This document shows, in pieces, positions 1 through 8,177 of a stretch of DNA of 64,000 bases. Source of the DNA: Thalassotalea_E sp964620605 (lineage in GTDB: Bacteria > Pseudomonadota > Gammaproteobacteria > Enterobacterales > Alteromonadaceae). The translations under genes and the position numbers were made by a program. The notes under the pieces are model-generated. The model was given only the letters and a program-made list of their open reading frames with translations. It had not been told where the DNA came from and ran no database searches. The stretch is from NCBI GenBank assembly GCA_964620605.1, contig CAZUHQ010000001.1, forward strand, positions 1-64,000. Direction: 5' to 3'. The stretch's first letter is position 1. Every line of letters begins with the position of its first letter.

Positions 1-2
1 TT

Positions 3-119
3 ATTGAGTTGTGTGATGATGTCACTTTGGCTTTTCATAATTATCACCAGATTATACAAGGTGTAATTAGTATAGGAGCAGGGACTGCTATTTCAACGTT
101 TTATTTTATAAATCAATAA
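3..119 (+). CDS. C-terminal end of an unidentified protein (partial)
   Basis: An open frame enters from the left edge and stops with TAA at 117-119, giving 38 residues that end in a hydrophobic stretch (about residues 20-36, with VISIGAGTAIS inside). That could be a C-terminal membrane segment. No family is recognisable from so short a piece, and it could be a chance open frame. The next gene, bfd, lies on the opposite strand, so the two would converge. Confidence 0.3.
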   Translation: MELCDDVTLAFHNYHQIIQGVISIGAGTAISTFYFINQ

Positions 120-164
120 CTTGATAATGGGAATGGTTTTTGTTCTTGTTAGTATTATGAGGCA

Positions 165-359
165 TTAACTTACCTCTTCGAATAAGCCTTCATCTATAAT
201 GGTATTGTTGATTACTTGTTGGATCACTTTAGTGCAAGAACCGCATTGCGAAGAGACATCTAAATGTTTTTTCAGTTCACGGATTGAGCCAACACCTTGA
301 TCTAATACATGTTGTGAAACTTGCTTATCTGTAATGCCTTTACAAATACAAACGTACAT
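165..359 (-). CDS. bfd: Bacterioferritin-associated ferredoxin Bfd
   Basis: Small [2Fe-2S] protein that reduces the iron core of bacterioferritin so that stored iron can be released to the cytosol. The 64 residues match the usual family length exactly. Four cysteines sit where the BFD-type cluster needs them: Cys4 and Cys6 (VCICKGIT) and Cys39 and Cys42 (QCGSC). The open frame extends 8 codons further upstream, but family members begin at MYVCICKG, so the ATG at 359 is chosen. No bacterioferritin gene is beside it here. The upstream AT-rich DNA holds a weak GATAAT-containing resemblance to a Fur site that I do not consider sufficient to call. It is transcribed away from nothing obvious and is probably a single-gene unit. 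Confidence 0.9.
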   Translation of the reverse strand: MYVCICKGITDKQVSQHVLDQGVGSIRELKKHLDVSSQCGSCTKVIQQVINNTIIDEGLFEEVS

Positions 360-552
360 TTTACTACTTAACCTCAAACGCAATATTAACCTAAGTGATA
401 ATAGTTCTTGTTTATGTTTTAGTCAAGCAAAATGTCAGCTTACTTTGAAAATTGGCAGCCTTCAGCTATTTCAAAAAAGGTTGAAATGGTACTGATTATC
501 TAATTGAAATCAGAATGAATAGACTTGGCTATTTTTGCTGGCAGCCTTGTTT

Positions 553-1770
553 TCAATCCGTCGCGACTAAAGCCCTATTACTAGAAGTTAAGGCCTTATT
601 TAATATTTCGTTTGCTTTGGTTAGCTCCCCTTGTTGCTCCAGTACTTTGGCAAAAGTTAGCAAATCGATTTTATCGTATTGCTGGCCAGGCAGATGCACC
701 AGGGTGTTAAAAGCCTTAGTGGCGGTTGGCCATTGCCTGTCAGCGGCGCAAAGATGGGCGAGTGTGCTGAGCCATTTCGCGTTATGCTGATCATAGTGCA
801 GGTGCTTTTGCACCGCCAGGATCAGTTCGTCGCAATGGGTTAACGGCAGCTGACGTATTGCTTTGAGTAGGTGCTCGTTACTGCCTTTTTTAATCACAGG
901 TAATAATATCTTACTTAATGGTTGATGGATTTTGTGTTTGGCTAATACTTTACAATAGGCCAGTACAACGGCTGCTCGCTGTTTGATTTTACGGCCGAGA
1001 TTATCCCAGTATTGCTGTAGAGCCTGAGTATCCTGCTTGGCAATTTGTTCATTAAAAGTGCCGTAAAATGCTTGGGCTTCCCAGTCTGCAACGCGTTGCT
1101 CGCTAAATATTTTGCTTTTACGCGCTAATTTTAACTGCTCAACAACATAGCTAAAGCGTTTTTCGATCAGGCTTAAATCGAGTTCCAGGGCTAATAATCT
1201 GTCATCATGACCGATAAGTTTATGATGCTGGTCGAGTAATTCGCGTGCCTGAGGATAGGCCTGATGCTTGATTAATAAATCGATAGCTACCAAGATAGAT
1301 TCTAAACCTACGTCTTTCAGGTTTTGGTTATATTCTTGCAACTGGTTTAAATAATGTTGGCTGTTGGTGGTTAAGCCTTGTTTATCGGCTGCACTGGCTG
1401 CCAGTAAATAAGCGATTTGTTGCGCTTTAGAAGGCTCGGCACTTTTGACTAACAGATGCTCGGCCTGTTGATAATCTCCTAACGCATAGGCGGCAATACC
1501 CTGATTAAGCTGGCGGATGCCTTTACGCTGCCCGGCAAATACGATTTTATTCCAGGCGGATAAACTAACGCTAATGCCGCCTTTAAACAGTTTTAATGAC
1601 ATCGCCAGCGCAATAAATGTCAACAGCAGCATAATGCTGGCGGTGACCACGGTTGACTCTATTGTGGTGTTGCCCATGGCAATGAGGATATAGCCTTTTT
1701 CGCCGATTAATATTGGGCTAATGGCGACCGCGGCAAAAAACAATAACAGTAAAATAATCAGGCGCTTCAT
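553..1770 (-). CDS. hemY: HemY, TPR membrane protein of the haem operon
   Basis: Last gene of the hemC-hemD-hemX-hemY operon. The 405-residue protein (E. coli about 398) opens with two hydrophobic segments (about residues 3-20 and 38-60), followed by a helical domain of TPR type, as in the HemY N-terminal and TPR family. It is not the protoporphyrinogen oxidase also called HemY in Bacillus. Its biochemical role is unsettled; a link to late haem or coproporphyrin handling at the inner membrane has been proposed for the family. The ATG at 1770 is one base past the hemX stop, so translation is probably coupled. No convincing terminator follows in the 170 bases before bfd. Confidence 0.9.
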   Translation of the reverse strand: MKRLIILLLLFFAAVAISPILIGEKGYILIAMGNTTIESTVVTASIMLLLTFIALAMSLKLFKGGISVSLSAWNKIVFAGQRKGIRQLNQGIAAYALGDYQQAEHLLVKSAEPSKAQQIAYLLAASAADKQGLTTNSQHYLNQLQEYNQNLKDVGLESILVAIDLLIKHQAYPQARELLDQHHKLIGHDDRLLALELDLSLIEKRFSYVVEQLKLARKSKIFSEQRVADWEAQAFYGTFNEQIAKQDTQALQQYWDNLGRKIKQRAAVVLAYCKVLAKHKIHQPLSKILLPVIKKGSNEHLLKAIRQLPLTHCDELILAVQKHLHYDQHNAKWLSTLAHLCAADRQWPTATKAFNTLVHLPGQQYDKIDLLTFAKVLEQQGELTKANEILNKALTSSNRALVATD

Positions 1771-1771
1771 C

Positions 1772-3067
1772 TTAAGCCTCCTCGTTATTTAACGTTGGCT
1801 GTTGAATCTGCAGATTTTCGTCAATGGCCGAATTTTCTTCTGGCGCAGGCACTGGCATGCTCTCTTGCGGAATACTTTGTTTTTGCTCCGACTCTATGGC
1901 TTTTGCTGGCTTAGCAACAGGCATATTTTTGCTGTTGAGTATTTTCCTGATTGCCCTATGAGAGCTTAAGCTGACTGAATTATCAAAGCTGATCACTTTA
2001 TCTTTTAACAACTGTATCGCCTGGTAAAATTTAGCGGTGGCTAAATGGCCAAGATCAAAGTATTCCGTTAACCATGATTCCACTTCATTGAGATACTGTT
2101 GAAACACTGGTGTATTTTCTTTAGCGGCCGCCCATTGTAGCTGCTGTAATTTTAATGACAGGTTTTCTCTTAAGTTTTGCTGTTGTTCAGGCGTCATTAA
2201 TGCTTCTACCTGGCCGGTTCTGCGGCGCACGGTAATAAAATCAGCGAGGAACTTGTGCCAGGTTTTGGCTAAATTGCTTTGCCAGTCGGCAGTATCTTCA
2301 GTGAGTTGTAAATCTTCTTCTGTGTTCTGACTGCTCGGAACTTTAGCCATTGCCAGACTAAGTTGTGGGATTTGCTTGTTTAATGCCAGTAACTCCAGGA
2401 TCACTTCTTCGGTGTCTAGGGTTGGCATCAGCGACAGGGTTTCAATATCCTGACGGATCAGTTGGCGAAGCGGTAAATACTGCGGATCATTGAGTTCTTT
2501 AATTCGTTTATCGGCATCGGTTAGCAGGTTGATTGCCGCACGGGTGTTGTGTTCCAGCCATAAAGTACGGGCGGCGATGCGAGTTAAATATTCAGCTTCG
2601 TGAATCAACCAGTCGCTTGGCTGGTTTTGTTCAAAACGGGAAATTTGCTGTTCCAGTTGTTGAATGTGTGTTTGGCTTGAAGTTGTCAGTTCGGCAACTG
2701 CGCTAGCAATTAATTGCTGGTTTGTTGCCTGCTGCTCACTGAGTAATTGTTGGAACTGCGCTATGGTTTGCTGGTTCTTTAGGTCTGCTTGAAGGAGTAT
2801 TTGTTGGCCCAGATTAGCATTTTGTTTGGTGTGCAAATAATGAATCGCACCTATGCCAGTCGCACTGGCAAGTGCGATCAATAACGCCAGTACTGCGGTT
2901 TTTGAGATTTTGTTGCTAGCCGAATGCTTACCGGTATTAAGGGTTTTTCTGTTGTTGCTTAGCGAGCTTGCTGATGGCGTTTCTTGCTGTTGTGACGCAG
3001 TATTTGAAGCCTGCTCTTCTGCTGCTTGTTCCACATTGTTGTCAGCTGTTTTTTTGTTGTCACTCAT
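1772..3067 (-). CDS. hemX: HemX-type membrane protein
   Basis: 431-residue protein with a polar Gln/Ser/Asn-rich cytoplasmic N-terminus, one transmembrane helix (about residues 58-76, AVLALLIALASATGIGAI) and a long periplasmic domain that starts as a coiled coil (about 85-150, rich in Gln). This is the layout of the HemX family, historically labelled uroporphyrinogen-III C-methyltransferase. There is no SAM-binding methyltransferase fold in it, so that enzymatic label is unsupported. It may help assemble or anchor haem-pathway proteins. Its start codon overlaps the hemD stop by 4 bases (ATGA), a sign of coupled translation. The C-terminal 50 residues are low-complexity, rich in Pro, Glu and Gln. 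Confidence 0.88.
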   Translation of the reverse strand: MSDNKKTADNNVEQAAEEQASNTASQQQETPSASSLSNNRKTLNTGKHSASNKISKTAVLALLIALASATGIGAIHYLHTKQNANLGQQILLQADLKNQQTIAQFQQLLSEQQATNQQLIASAVAELTTSSQTHIQQLEQQISRFEQNQPSDWLIHEAEYLTRIAARTLWLEHNTRAAINLLTDADKRIKELNDPQYLPLRQLIRQDIETLSLMPTLDTEEVILELLALNKQIPQLSLAMAKVPSSQNTEEDLQLTEDTADWQSNLAKTWHKFLADFITVRRRTGQVEALMTPEQQQNLRENLSLKLQQLQWAAAKENTPVFQQYLNEVESWLTEYFDLGHLATAKFYQAIQLLKDKVISFDNSVSLSSHRAIRKILNSKNMPVAKPAKAIESEQKQSIPQESMPVPAPEENSAIDENLQIQQPTLNNEEA

Positions 3068-3825
3068 CTTTTAGATTCCATATTCAGCAAGGTGGTTGTT
3101 ATCGCCTGGTCGCTGGCGCCGTGGCAATTGATCAGGTTTTTAATGCCAAGTTGTTCGGCATTTTGTTTTATTCTTTCGCTGGCCACTAGCCATAAGCATG
3201 TGTTTTGCCAGAAATTATCACTAATATCGATCAAGTTTACTACACGTTCGAGCAAAGCGTTACTGGTAATAATGACGCCCGCGAGTTTTTTACTGTGCCA
3301 GGTTTTAATTGACGATGCAGAGAGATCAGACCACATTCTTCGATAGCTTTCAAGGTAACGCACATTTGCGCCGCGAGCCGTTAACTGTGACGACAACAAT
3401 TCTCGGCCGCTGTCGCCTCGTACTATTAATATCTTGTTGTTATTCGTTAATTGTTCGGCACTGAGTGCAGCTAGCGCCAACATGCCTTCGCTGTCATGAC
3501 GCTGTGGAGAAATAGCCTTTAAGCCGAGTGCTGCTAATGCGTTTTGGGTAGCACTACCTACGGCGATCACAGTGATATCTTTGTCGATCCACTGATTAAG
3601 CGGGTAAGCCTGATGAGCAAAATTAACCGCGGCAACGCTGACAAAAACTATCACCGCCGGGGCAAACTGATTGAGCAGTTTTTCAATTGCGATTTGTTCA
3701 GTTGCTGCTTGGTAGTGAAATAACGGCTGGCATACAGCATTAATACCCGCCTGAGCTAAGGTTTGTTGCAGTTGCACCCCCTGAGCTTGTGGACGGGTGA
3801 TAATATAGGGCAGTTTATTGTTCAT
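3064..3825 (-). CDS. hemD: Uroporphyrinogen-III synthase
   Basis: Cyclises hydroxymethylbilane, with inversion of ring D, to uroporphyrinogen III, the branch point to haem, sirohaem and cobalamin. The protein has 253 residues, normal for the family, and begins with the typical ITRPQAQ segment. It keeps the weakly conserved HemD features FVSVAAVNFA, ILIVRGDSGRELL and VIITSNALLERVV. This is one of the most divergent haem enzymes, so the position between hemC and hemX is strong support. It overlaps hemC by 11 bases upstream and hemX by 4 bases downstream, so all are almost certainly on one mRNA. Confidence 0.93.
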   Translation of the reverse strand: MNNKLPYIITRPQAQGVQLQQTLAQAGINAVCQPLFHYQAATEQIAIEKLLNQFAPAVIVFVSVAAVNFAHQAYPLNQWIDKDITVIAVGSATQNALAALGLKAISPQRHDSEGMLALAALSAEQLTNNNKILIVRGDSGRELLSSQLTARGANVRYLESYRRMWSDLSASSIKTWHSKKLAGVIITSNALLERVVNLIDISDNFWQNTCLWLVASERIKQNAEQLGIKNLINCHGASDQAITTTLLNMESKR

Positions 3826-4744
3826 AGACCTGTTTTAAGATGGCATCAGCGCCTTGAGCCAATAACTTTTCTGCTAATTCCAACCCTAATTGCTCTGCCT
3901 GGTTAAGCTGACCTGTTACCTGATCGCTGATAATTTGTGAGCCATCGACCGCACCTACTAAACCGCGTAATTCAATAGTGTCGCCTTTGATTTGTGCATA
4001 GCTGCCGATGGGTACCTGACAGCCACCTTCTAGCGCTCGGTTCATCGCACGTTCTGCCAGCACTCGGGTGCGAGTTTCTACACATTCCAGCGGTGCTAGT
4101 AATGCTTTGATGGTTTGATCATCGGTGCGACATTCGATGCCAACGGCGCCCTGACCATTGGCTGGTAACATGATTTCCGGTTCGATAAAGGCTTTAATGC
4201 GCTCTGGCATGCCTAAGCGAATGAGTCCGGCAGCGGCTAAAATAATGGCGTCATAGTCACCGTTATCCAGTTTTGCTAGGCGGGTATTGACATTGCCGCG
4301 TAAATCTCTGATCTCCAGATCAGGACGCAGAGCTTTGATTTGGCATTGACGACGCAAACTTGAAGTGCCAACAATTGCTCCTTGAGGTAAATCAGCAAAA
4401 CTGGCAATGGTATTAGAGACAAAGGCATCGCGCGGGTCTTCTCGGGGGCAAATCACTTCCAGCCCTAAACCGTCAGGAAATTCTACTGGCACGTCTTTCA
4501 TTGAATGTACTGCGATATCAGCACGGTTTTCCAGCATGGCGACTTCCAGCTCTTTAACGAAAAGTCCCTTGCCGCCCACTTTTGCTAATGGCGTATCTAA
4601 AATGACATCACCTTTAGTAGTCATAGGCACCAGTTCTACATTAATACCTGGATGAAAGTGTTCAAGCTCTGCTTTTACGTATTCTGCCTGCCATAGTGCT
4701 AAAGCGCTTTTTCGGGTGGCAATGCGTACAGTTGTTTGTGTCAT
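3815..4744 (-). CDS. hemC: Porphobilinogen deaminase (hydroxymethylbilane synthase)
   Basis: Joins four porphobilinogen molecules into hydroxymethylbilane in the cytosol. The 309 residues contain the N-terminal RIATRKSALALWQAEYV, the catalytic region HSMKDVP, the RRQCQIKALRPDLEIRDLRG region that binds the growing chain, and GGCQVPIG, whose Cys carries the dipyrromethane cofactor. The ATG at 4744 lies 12 bases after the cyaY stop on the same strand, so frataxin and the haem genes probably share a promoter in the cyaY-lptM gap. In E. coli hemC is instead divergent from cyaA; no cyaA is present here. Confidence 0.97.
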   Translation of the reverse strand: MTQTTVRIATRKSALALWQAEYVKAELEHFHPGINVELVPMTTKGDVILDTPLAKVGGKGLFVKELEVAMLENRADIAVHSMKDVPVEFPDGLGLEVICPREDPRDAFVSNTIASFADLPQGAIVGTSSLRRQCQIKALRPDLEIRDLRGNVNTRLAKLDNGDYDAIILAAAGLIRLGMPERIKAFIEPEIMLPANGQGAVGIECRTDDQTIKALLAPLECVETRTRVLAERAMNRALEGGCQVPIGSYAQIKGDTIELRGLVGAVDGSQIISDQVTGQLNQAEQLGLELAEKLLAQGADAILKQVYEQ

Positions 4745-4756
4745 TATAAATCCTGT

Positions 4757-5077
4757 TTATGCTGCGCTAAGTTCAATTGCTGCTTCTGCCTGAATGCTGA
4801 CGGCTTGAGAAATAAATTGCCAAAATTCATCGCCGCCGCGTTTGTCGATCCATTGCTTATCTTGATAATGAAAGTGGTGACCGTTGAATTTTGTCGCGAC
4901 CCAAATTTCATGCAGAGGCGCTTGTTTATTGATGATGATCTTGCTTGAATTTTTGAAAGTAAGCGTTAACATACCGCCTACGCCTTCATAATCAATATCT
5001 ACACCACAATCTTCGATGGCTTCTTCTAATGCTAATAACAGCTCATCTGCCATTAAATTGTATTGGGTATCGTTCAT
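4757..5077 (-). CDS. cyaY: Frataxin-like iron-binding protein CyaY
   Basis: Bacterial frataxin, which binds iron and modulates the IscS cysteine desulfurase during Fe-S cluster assembly. The length of 106 residues equals that of E. coli CyaY. The acidic first helix (LALEEAIEDCGVDIDYE), the beta strand MLTLTF and the KQAPLHEIWVATKFNGHHF segment with the conserved Trp are visible. It is divergent from lptM with about 110 bases between them, and lies directly upstream of hemC. Placing an iron-handling protein ahead of a haem operon is metabolically coherent, but co-regulation is inferred only from spacing. Confidence 0.95.
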   Translation of the reverse strand: MNDTQYNLMADELLLALEEAIEDCGVDIDYEGVGGMLTLTFKNSSKIIINKQAPLHEIWVATKFNGHHFHYQDKQWIDKRGGDEFWQFISQAVSIQAEAAIELSAA

Positions 5078-5187
5078 TTGTTCGCCCTTTTGCTAAAAAG
5101 TTGATGAATCGCTTTTGTTTAGCTGGTATTTGATGGTCATCAGATTATAAAACGTCTATCATGGGAAAAAAATCGAATTAATCAAAA

Positions 5188-5349
5188 ATGCGTAAACTAA
5201 CTTCAATTATTTTGACATTTTTCTTAGGCTTTAGCTTGTTATCCGGTTGTGGTATGCCGGGTCCTTTGTATCAGGAAACAAAACAAGCCCCAGCCACTAC
5301 TAAGGATAGCCAGGATAAAGTCGCAGATAATAATGAACAACAGGAATAA
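5188..5349 (+). CDS. lptM: LPS assembly lipoprotein LptM (YifL-type)
   Basis: 53-residue lipoprotein. It has a lysine/arginine start (MRKL), a hydrophobic core and a lipobox LLSGC with the lipidated Cys at residue 21. Immediately after it comes CGMPGPLY, the signature of the LptM/YifL family (CGxKGPLYxP), and then a polar tail. In E. coli LptM helps LptD, the outer-membrane LPS translocon, to mature its disulfides. The stop lies 5 bases before the lysA start, so it leads the lysA-dapF operon. The yifL-dapF linkage in E. coli supports the call. Promoter elements should lie in 5078-5187; I see none strong enough to name. Confidence 0.9.
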   Translation: MRKLTSIILTFFLGFSLLSGCGMPGPLYQETKQAPATTKDSQDKVADNNEQQE

Positions 5350-5354
5350 ACGTT

Positions 5355-6602
5355 GTGGATTTTTTTAATCGTAAAGCCAGTGAGTTATATGCTGAAGGTT
5401 GCCCGGTTGCCGAGCTGGCACAAACTTATGGCACGCCGTTATATGTTTATTCCAGAGCAACGATTGAACGCCATTGGCATGCCTTTGATCGAGCGGCGGG
5501 TCAGCGTCCACATTTAGTCTGTTATGCGGTCAAAGCAAATAGTAATTTGGCGGTGCTCAATGTGCTTGCCCGTTTAGGCTCCGGCTTTGATATTGTTTCC
5601 CAAGGCGAACTGGCTCGGGTCATTCAAGCGGGTGGCGATCCGGCAAAAGTGGTATTTTCCGGTGTTGGCAAGAAATCAAAAGAAATTGCTTATGCACTTG
5701 AGCAGGGCATTTATTGTTTTAATGTCGAGTCGCAAGCTGAACTGGAACGCATTCAGCAAGTCGCACAAACGTTAGATATTTGTGCGCCAGTTTCACTGCG
5801 GGTTAACCCGGATGTCGATGCCGGCACTCATCCTTATATTTCTACCGGTCTGAAAGAGAACAAATTTGGCATTAGCATTAGTGATGCCTTAAGCATTTAT
5901 CAGAAAGCGGCGGGCTATTCTCATATCAAAGTTAAAGGCATAGATTGCCATATCGGCTCACAACTGACAGAAATTACGCCATTTTTAGATGCCTTAGACA
6001 GGGTTTTATTATTAGTGGATAAGTTGGCCGAGCTTGGCATTGTGTTATCGCATATTGATGTTGGTGGTGGCTTAGGGGTTTGCTATCAAGATGAACAGCC
6101 ACCACATCCGAATGAATACGCTAAGGCAATTGCCGATAAACTGGCAGATAGAACTATCACCCTGATTTACGAGCCAGGGCGCGCCATTATGGCCAATGCT
6201 GGGATTTTAGTGACCGAAGTAGAGTTTTTAAAAACTAATCAGGATCGACACTTTGCTATAGTCGATGGCGCGATGAATGATTTGATCCGTCCGTCACTGT
6301 ACCAGGCGTGGCAAAATATTATCCCGGTGAAGGAAAAGCCTGAGCTTACCAAGCAGTGCTATGATATCGTCGGCCCCGTTTGTGAAACCGGTGATTTTCT
6401 TGGCAAAAATCGTGAACTGGCGATTGAAGCCGGAGATTTATTAGCGGTGCGCTCTTCCGGTGCTTATGGCTTTACCATGAGTTCGAATTATAACAGTCGT
6501 CCTCGTGCTGCTGAAGTTATGGTCGATGGCGAGCAATCTTACGTGGTGCGGTCAAGGGAAAGCATTGAAAGTTTATGGCAAGGTGAAGTGTCATTACCTT
6601 AA
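5355..6602 (+). CDS. lysA: Diaminopimelate decarboxylase
   Basis: PLP enzyme that decarboxylates meso-diaminopimelate to L-lysine, the last step of lysine synthesis. The 415 residues show the alanine-racemase-like barrel with the PLP lysine in CYAVKANSNLAVL, the glycine-rich phosphate loop HIDVGGGLGV, EPGRAIM, and the active-site cysteine in VGPVCETGDFL. The reading frame begins with GTG, 5 bases past the lptM stop, and the residues FFNRKASELYAEG are normal for the start of the family. The gene precedes dapF, whose product supplies its substrate. Translation is probably coupled to lptM. Confidence 0.97.
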   Translation: MDFFNRKASELYAEGCPVAELAQTYGTPLYVYSRATIERHWHAFDRAAGQRPHLVCYAVKANSNLAVLNVLARLGSGFDIVSQGELARVIQAGGDPAKVVFSGVGKKSKEIAYALEQGIYCFNVESQAELERIQQVAQTLDICAPVSLRVNPDVDAGTHPYISTGLKENKFGISISDALSIYQKAAGYSHIKVKGIDCHIGSQLTEITPFLDALDRVLLLVDKLAELGIVLSHIDVGGGLGVCYQDEQPPHPNEYAKAIADKLADRTITLIYEPGRAIMANAGILVTEVEFLKTNQDRHFAIVDGAMNDLIRPSLYQAWQNIIPVKEKPELTKQCYDIVGPVCETGDFLGKNRELAIEAGDLLAVRSSGAYGFTMSSNYNSRPRAAEVMVDGEQSYVVRSRESIESLWQGEVSLP

Positions 6603-6616
6603 GTAGAGATATGTAG

Positions 6617-7447
6617 ATGTTAGTTAAATTTTCTAAAATGCACGGCCTGGGTAATGACTTTTTAATGTTGGATAATGTCACGCAAAATGTCTATTTACCC
6701 AATGATCAAATTCGGCTGTTAGCGGATAGGAATTTTGGTATTGGTTTTGACCAGCTATTAGTGGTTGAGCCGCCTTATGATCCGGATCTTGATTTTCATT
6801 ACCGTATTTTTAATGCCGATGGTAGCGAAGTTAGTCAATGTGGTAATGGTGCCCGCTGTTTCGCGAAATTTGTCCGAATGAAAGGGTTAATTAACCGTAA
6901 TAAAATCCGCGTTTCGACGCATGCTGGCAAGATGACGTTATACGCAGAGCGTGATGGTAATATCACAGTTACTATGCCAATGCCTCAGTTTGAACCGAGT
7001 AAAATTCCATTTACCGCACAAAAAACGGAAGGCACTTATATTCTATTAACGGAAGATGAAACCGTGCTCTGCGGCGCTGTATCTATGGGCAACCCGCATT
7101 GTGTGTTAACGGTTGATGATATCGATAATGCACCGGTGGAACGATTGGGACGACAATTAACCGCCCATGAGCGCTTTCCTAAAGGTGTTAATGTTGGTTT
7201 TATGCAAGTAGTTTCACCTGAATTTATCAAACTTCGAGTCTATGAACGTGGCACAGGTGAAACATTGGCCTGTGGCAGTGGTGCTTGTGCGGCGGTGGTG
7301 ATCGGCCAAATGCAGAAGAAACTGGCGAAGCAGGTTACCGTGCAACTGCCAGGCGGTAAATTGAAAGTATTTTGGAAAGGTCCGGGTAGTCCGGTAAAAA
7401 TGACAGGTCCCGCAGTACATGTATTTGACGGGCAATTTCACCTATGA
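6617..7447 (+). CDS. dapF: Diaminopimelate epimerase
   Basis: Interconverts LL- and meso-diaminopimelate without a cofactor, feeding both lysine and peptidoglycan synthesis. The 276 residues contain both catalytic cysteines: CGNGARC in the N-terminal half and ACGSGAC near residue 220. The opening FSKMHGLGNDFLMLD is characteristic. It starts 14 bases after lysA and overlaps the following DUF484 gene by 4 bases (ATGA). Confidence 0.98.
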   Translation: MLVKFSKMHGLGNDFLMLDNVTQNVYLPNDQIRLLADRNFGIGFDQLLVVEPPYDPDLDFHYRIFNADGSEVSQCGNGARCFAKFVRMKGLINRNKIRVSTHAGKMTLYAERDGNITVTMPMPQFEPSKIPFTAQKTEGTYILLTEDETVLCGAVSMGNPHCVLTVDDIDNAPVERLGRQLTAHERFPKGVNVGFMQVVSPEFIKLRVYERGTGETLACGSGACAAVVIGQMQKKLAKQVTVQLPGGKLKVFWKGPGSPVKMTGPAVHVFDGQFHL

Positions 7448-8160
7448 ATAAGAAAAGACAATCAATGAGTTCTAAAACACAACAAGAACAAGTGCTACAA
7501 AGCGAAGACATTAGCTTAACTGACGATATTATCGTCAGCTTTTTACAGGATGATCCGGAATTTTTTAATCGCCATCCCGAGTTGGCAACTAGCTTAAGGG
7601 TTAATGACCAACACAGAGGCACAGTCTCCCTGGTTGAGCGTCAACAACAGCAGTTGCGGCAAAAAATTCATAGTCTTGAAGAAGAAATCACTCAGTTAAT
7701 GGCGATTGCCAATCAAAATGAGCAGTTATTTACTTTATATAGTGATTTGTATTTAAGGCTTATTGATTGCGAAAGTGCGGCAGAATTACTGGATTGTTTA
7801 TACCGCGCCACTACAGAGTTATTGTCATTGGCAGATTTAAAACTCTGGTTAGCCGAGCCTGGGGAATTAAGCCACACTTGCCTGATAGAAAAAGACTGTG
7901 GTGGTGTGTTACAAAATCGCCTAGCAAATGAAGAATATTATTTTGGCCGCATTCAGCAAAGTGAGCAGGAAATGATTTTTGCCGGTCAGTGCTTGGGTTC
8001 TGTAGTGTTAATTAAGTTGCAGCATCAAGAACAAGAATTAGGTTTTCTCGCGATCAGTAGCCAGGATGCCGAGCATTTTGAACCGCGCATGGATACGTTA
8101 TTGCTCAGCCAGTTTAGAAAACTAGTCGCCAAATTGTTAGTTAAGTTTTTAAGTAAATAA
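7444..8160 (+). CDS. DUF484 family protein (GAF-like)
   Basis: 238-residue protein of the DUF484 family found next to dapF and xerC in gammaproteobacteria. Landmarks are DDIIVSFLQDDPEFFNRHPEL (the family's N-terminal signature), a coiled coil around residues 60-85 (QQQLRQKIHSLEEEITQLMAIANQNEQL) and a C-terminal GAF-like fold. The function is unknown; the location suggests a link to the XerC recombinase or chromosome-end events, but that is inference. The first ATG overlaps the dapF stop; another ATG 7 codons later (7465) could be the real start. Its usual partner xerC is absent: yigB follows after only 17 bases. Confidence 0.88.
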   Translation: MNKKRQSMSSKTQQEQVLQSEDISLTDDIIVSFLQDDPEFFNRHPELATSLRVNDQHRGTVSLVERQQQQLRQKIHSLEEEITQLMAIANQNEQLFTLYSDLYLRLIDCESAAELLDCLYRATTELLSLADLKLWLAEPGELSHTCLIEKDCGGVLQNRLANEEYYFGRIQQSEQEMIFAGQCLGSVVLIKLQHQEQELGFLAISSQDAEHFEPRMDTLLLSQFRKLVAKLLVKFLSK

Positions 8161-8177
8161 CTTAGTAATATTTCAGT

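Noticed and set aside
395..420. Fur box upstream of bfd
   Set aside because: Only the GATAAT half agrees; the second half matches about three of six positions.
515..790. 91-residue plus-strand ORF
   Set aside because: Overlaps hemY antisense; composition is that of a shadow frame, with no family features.
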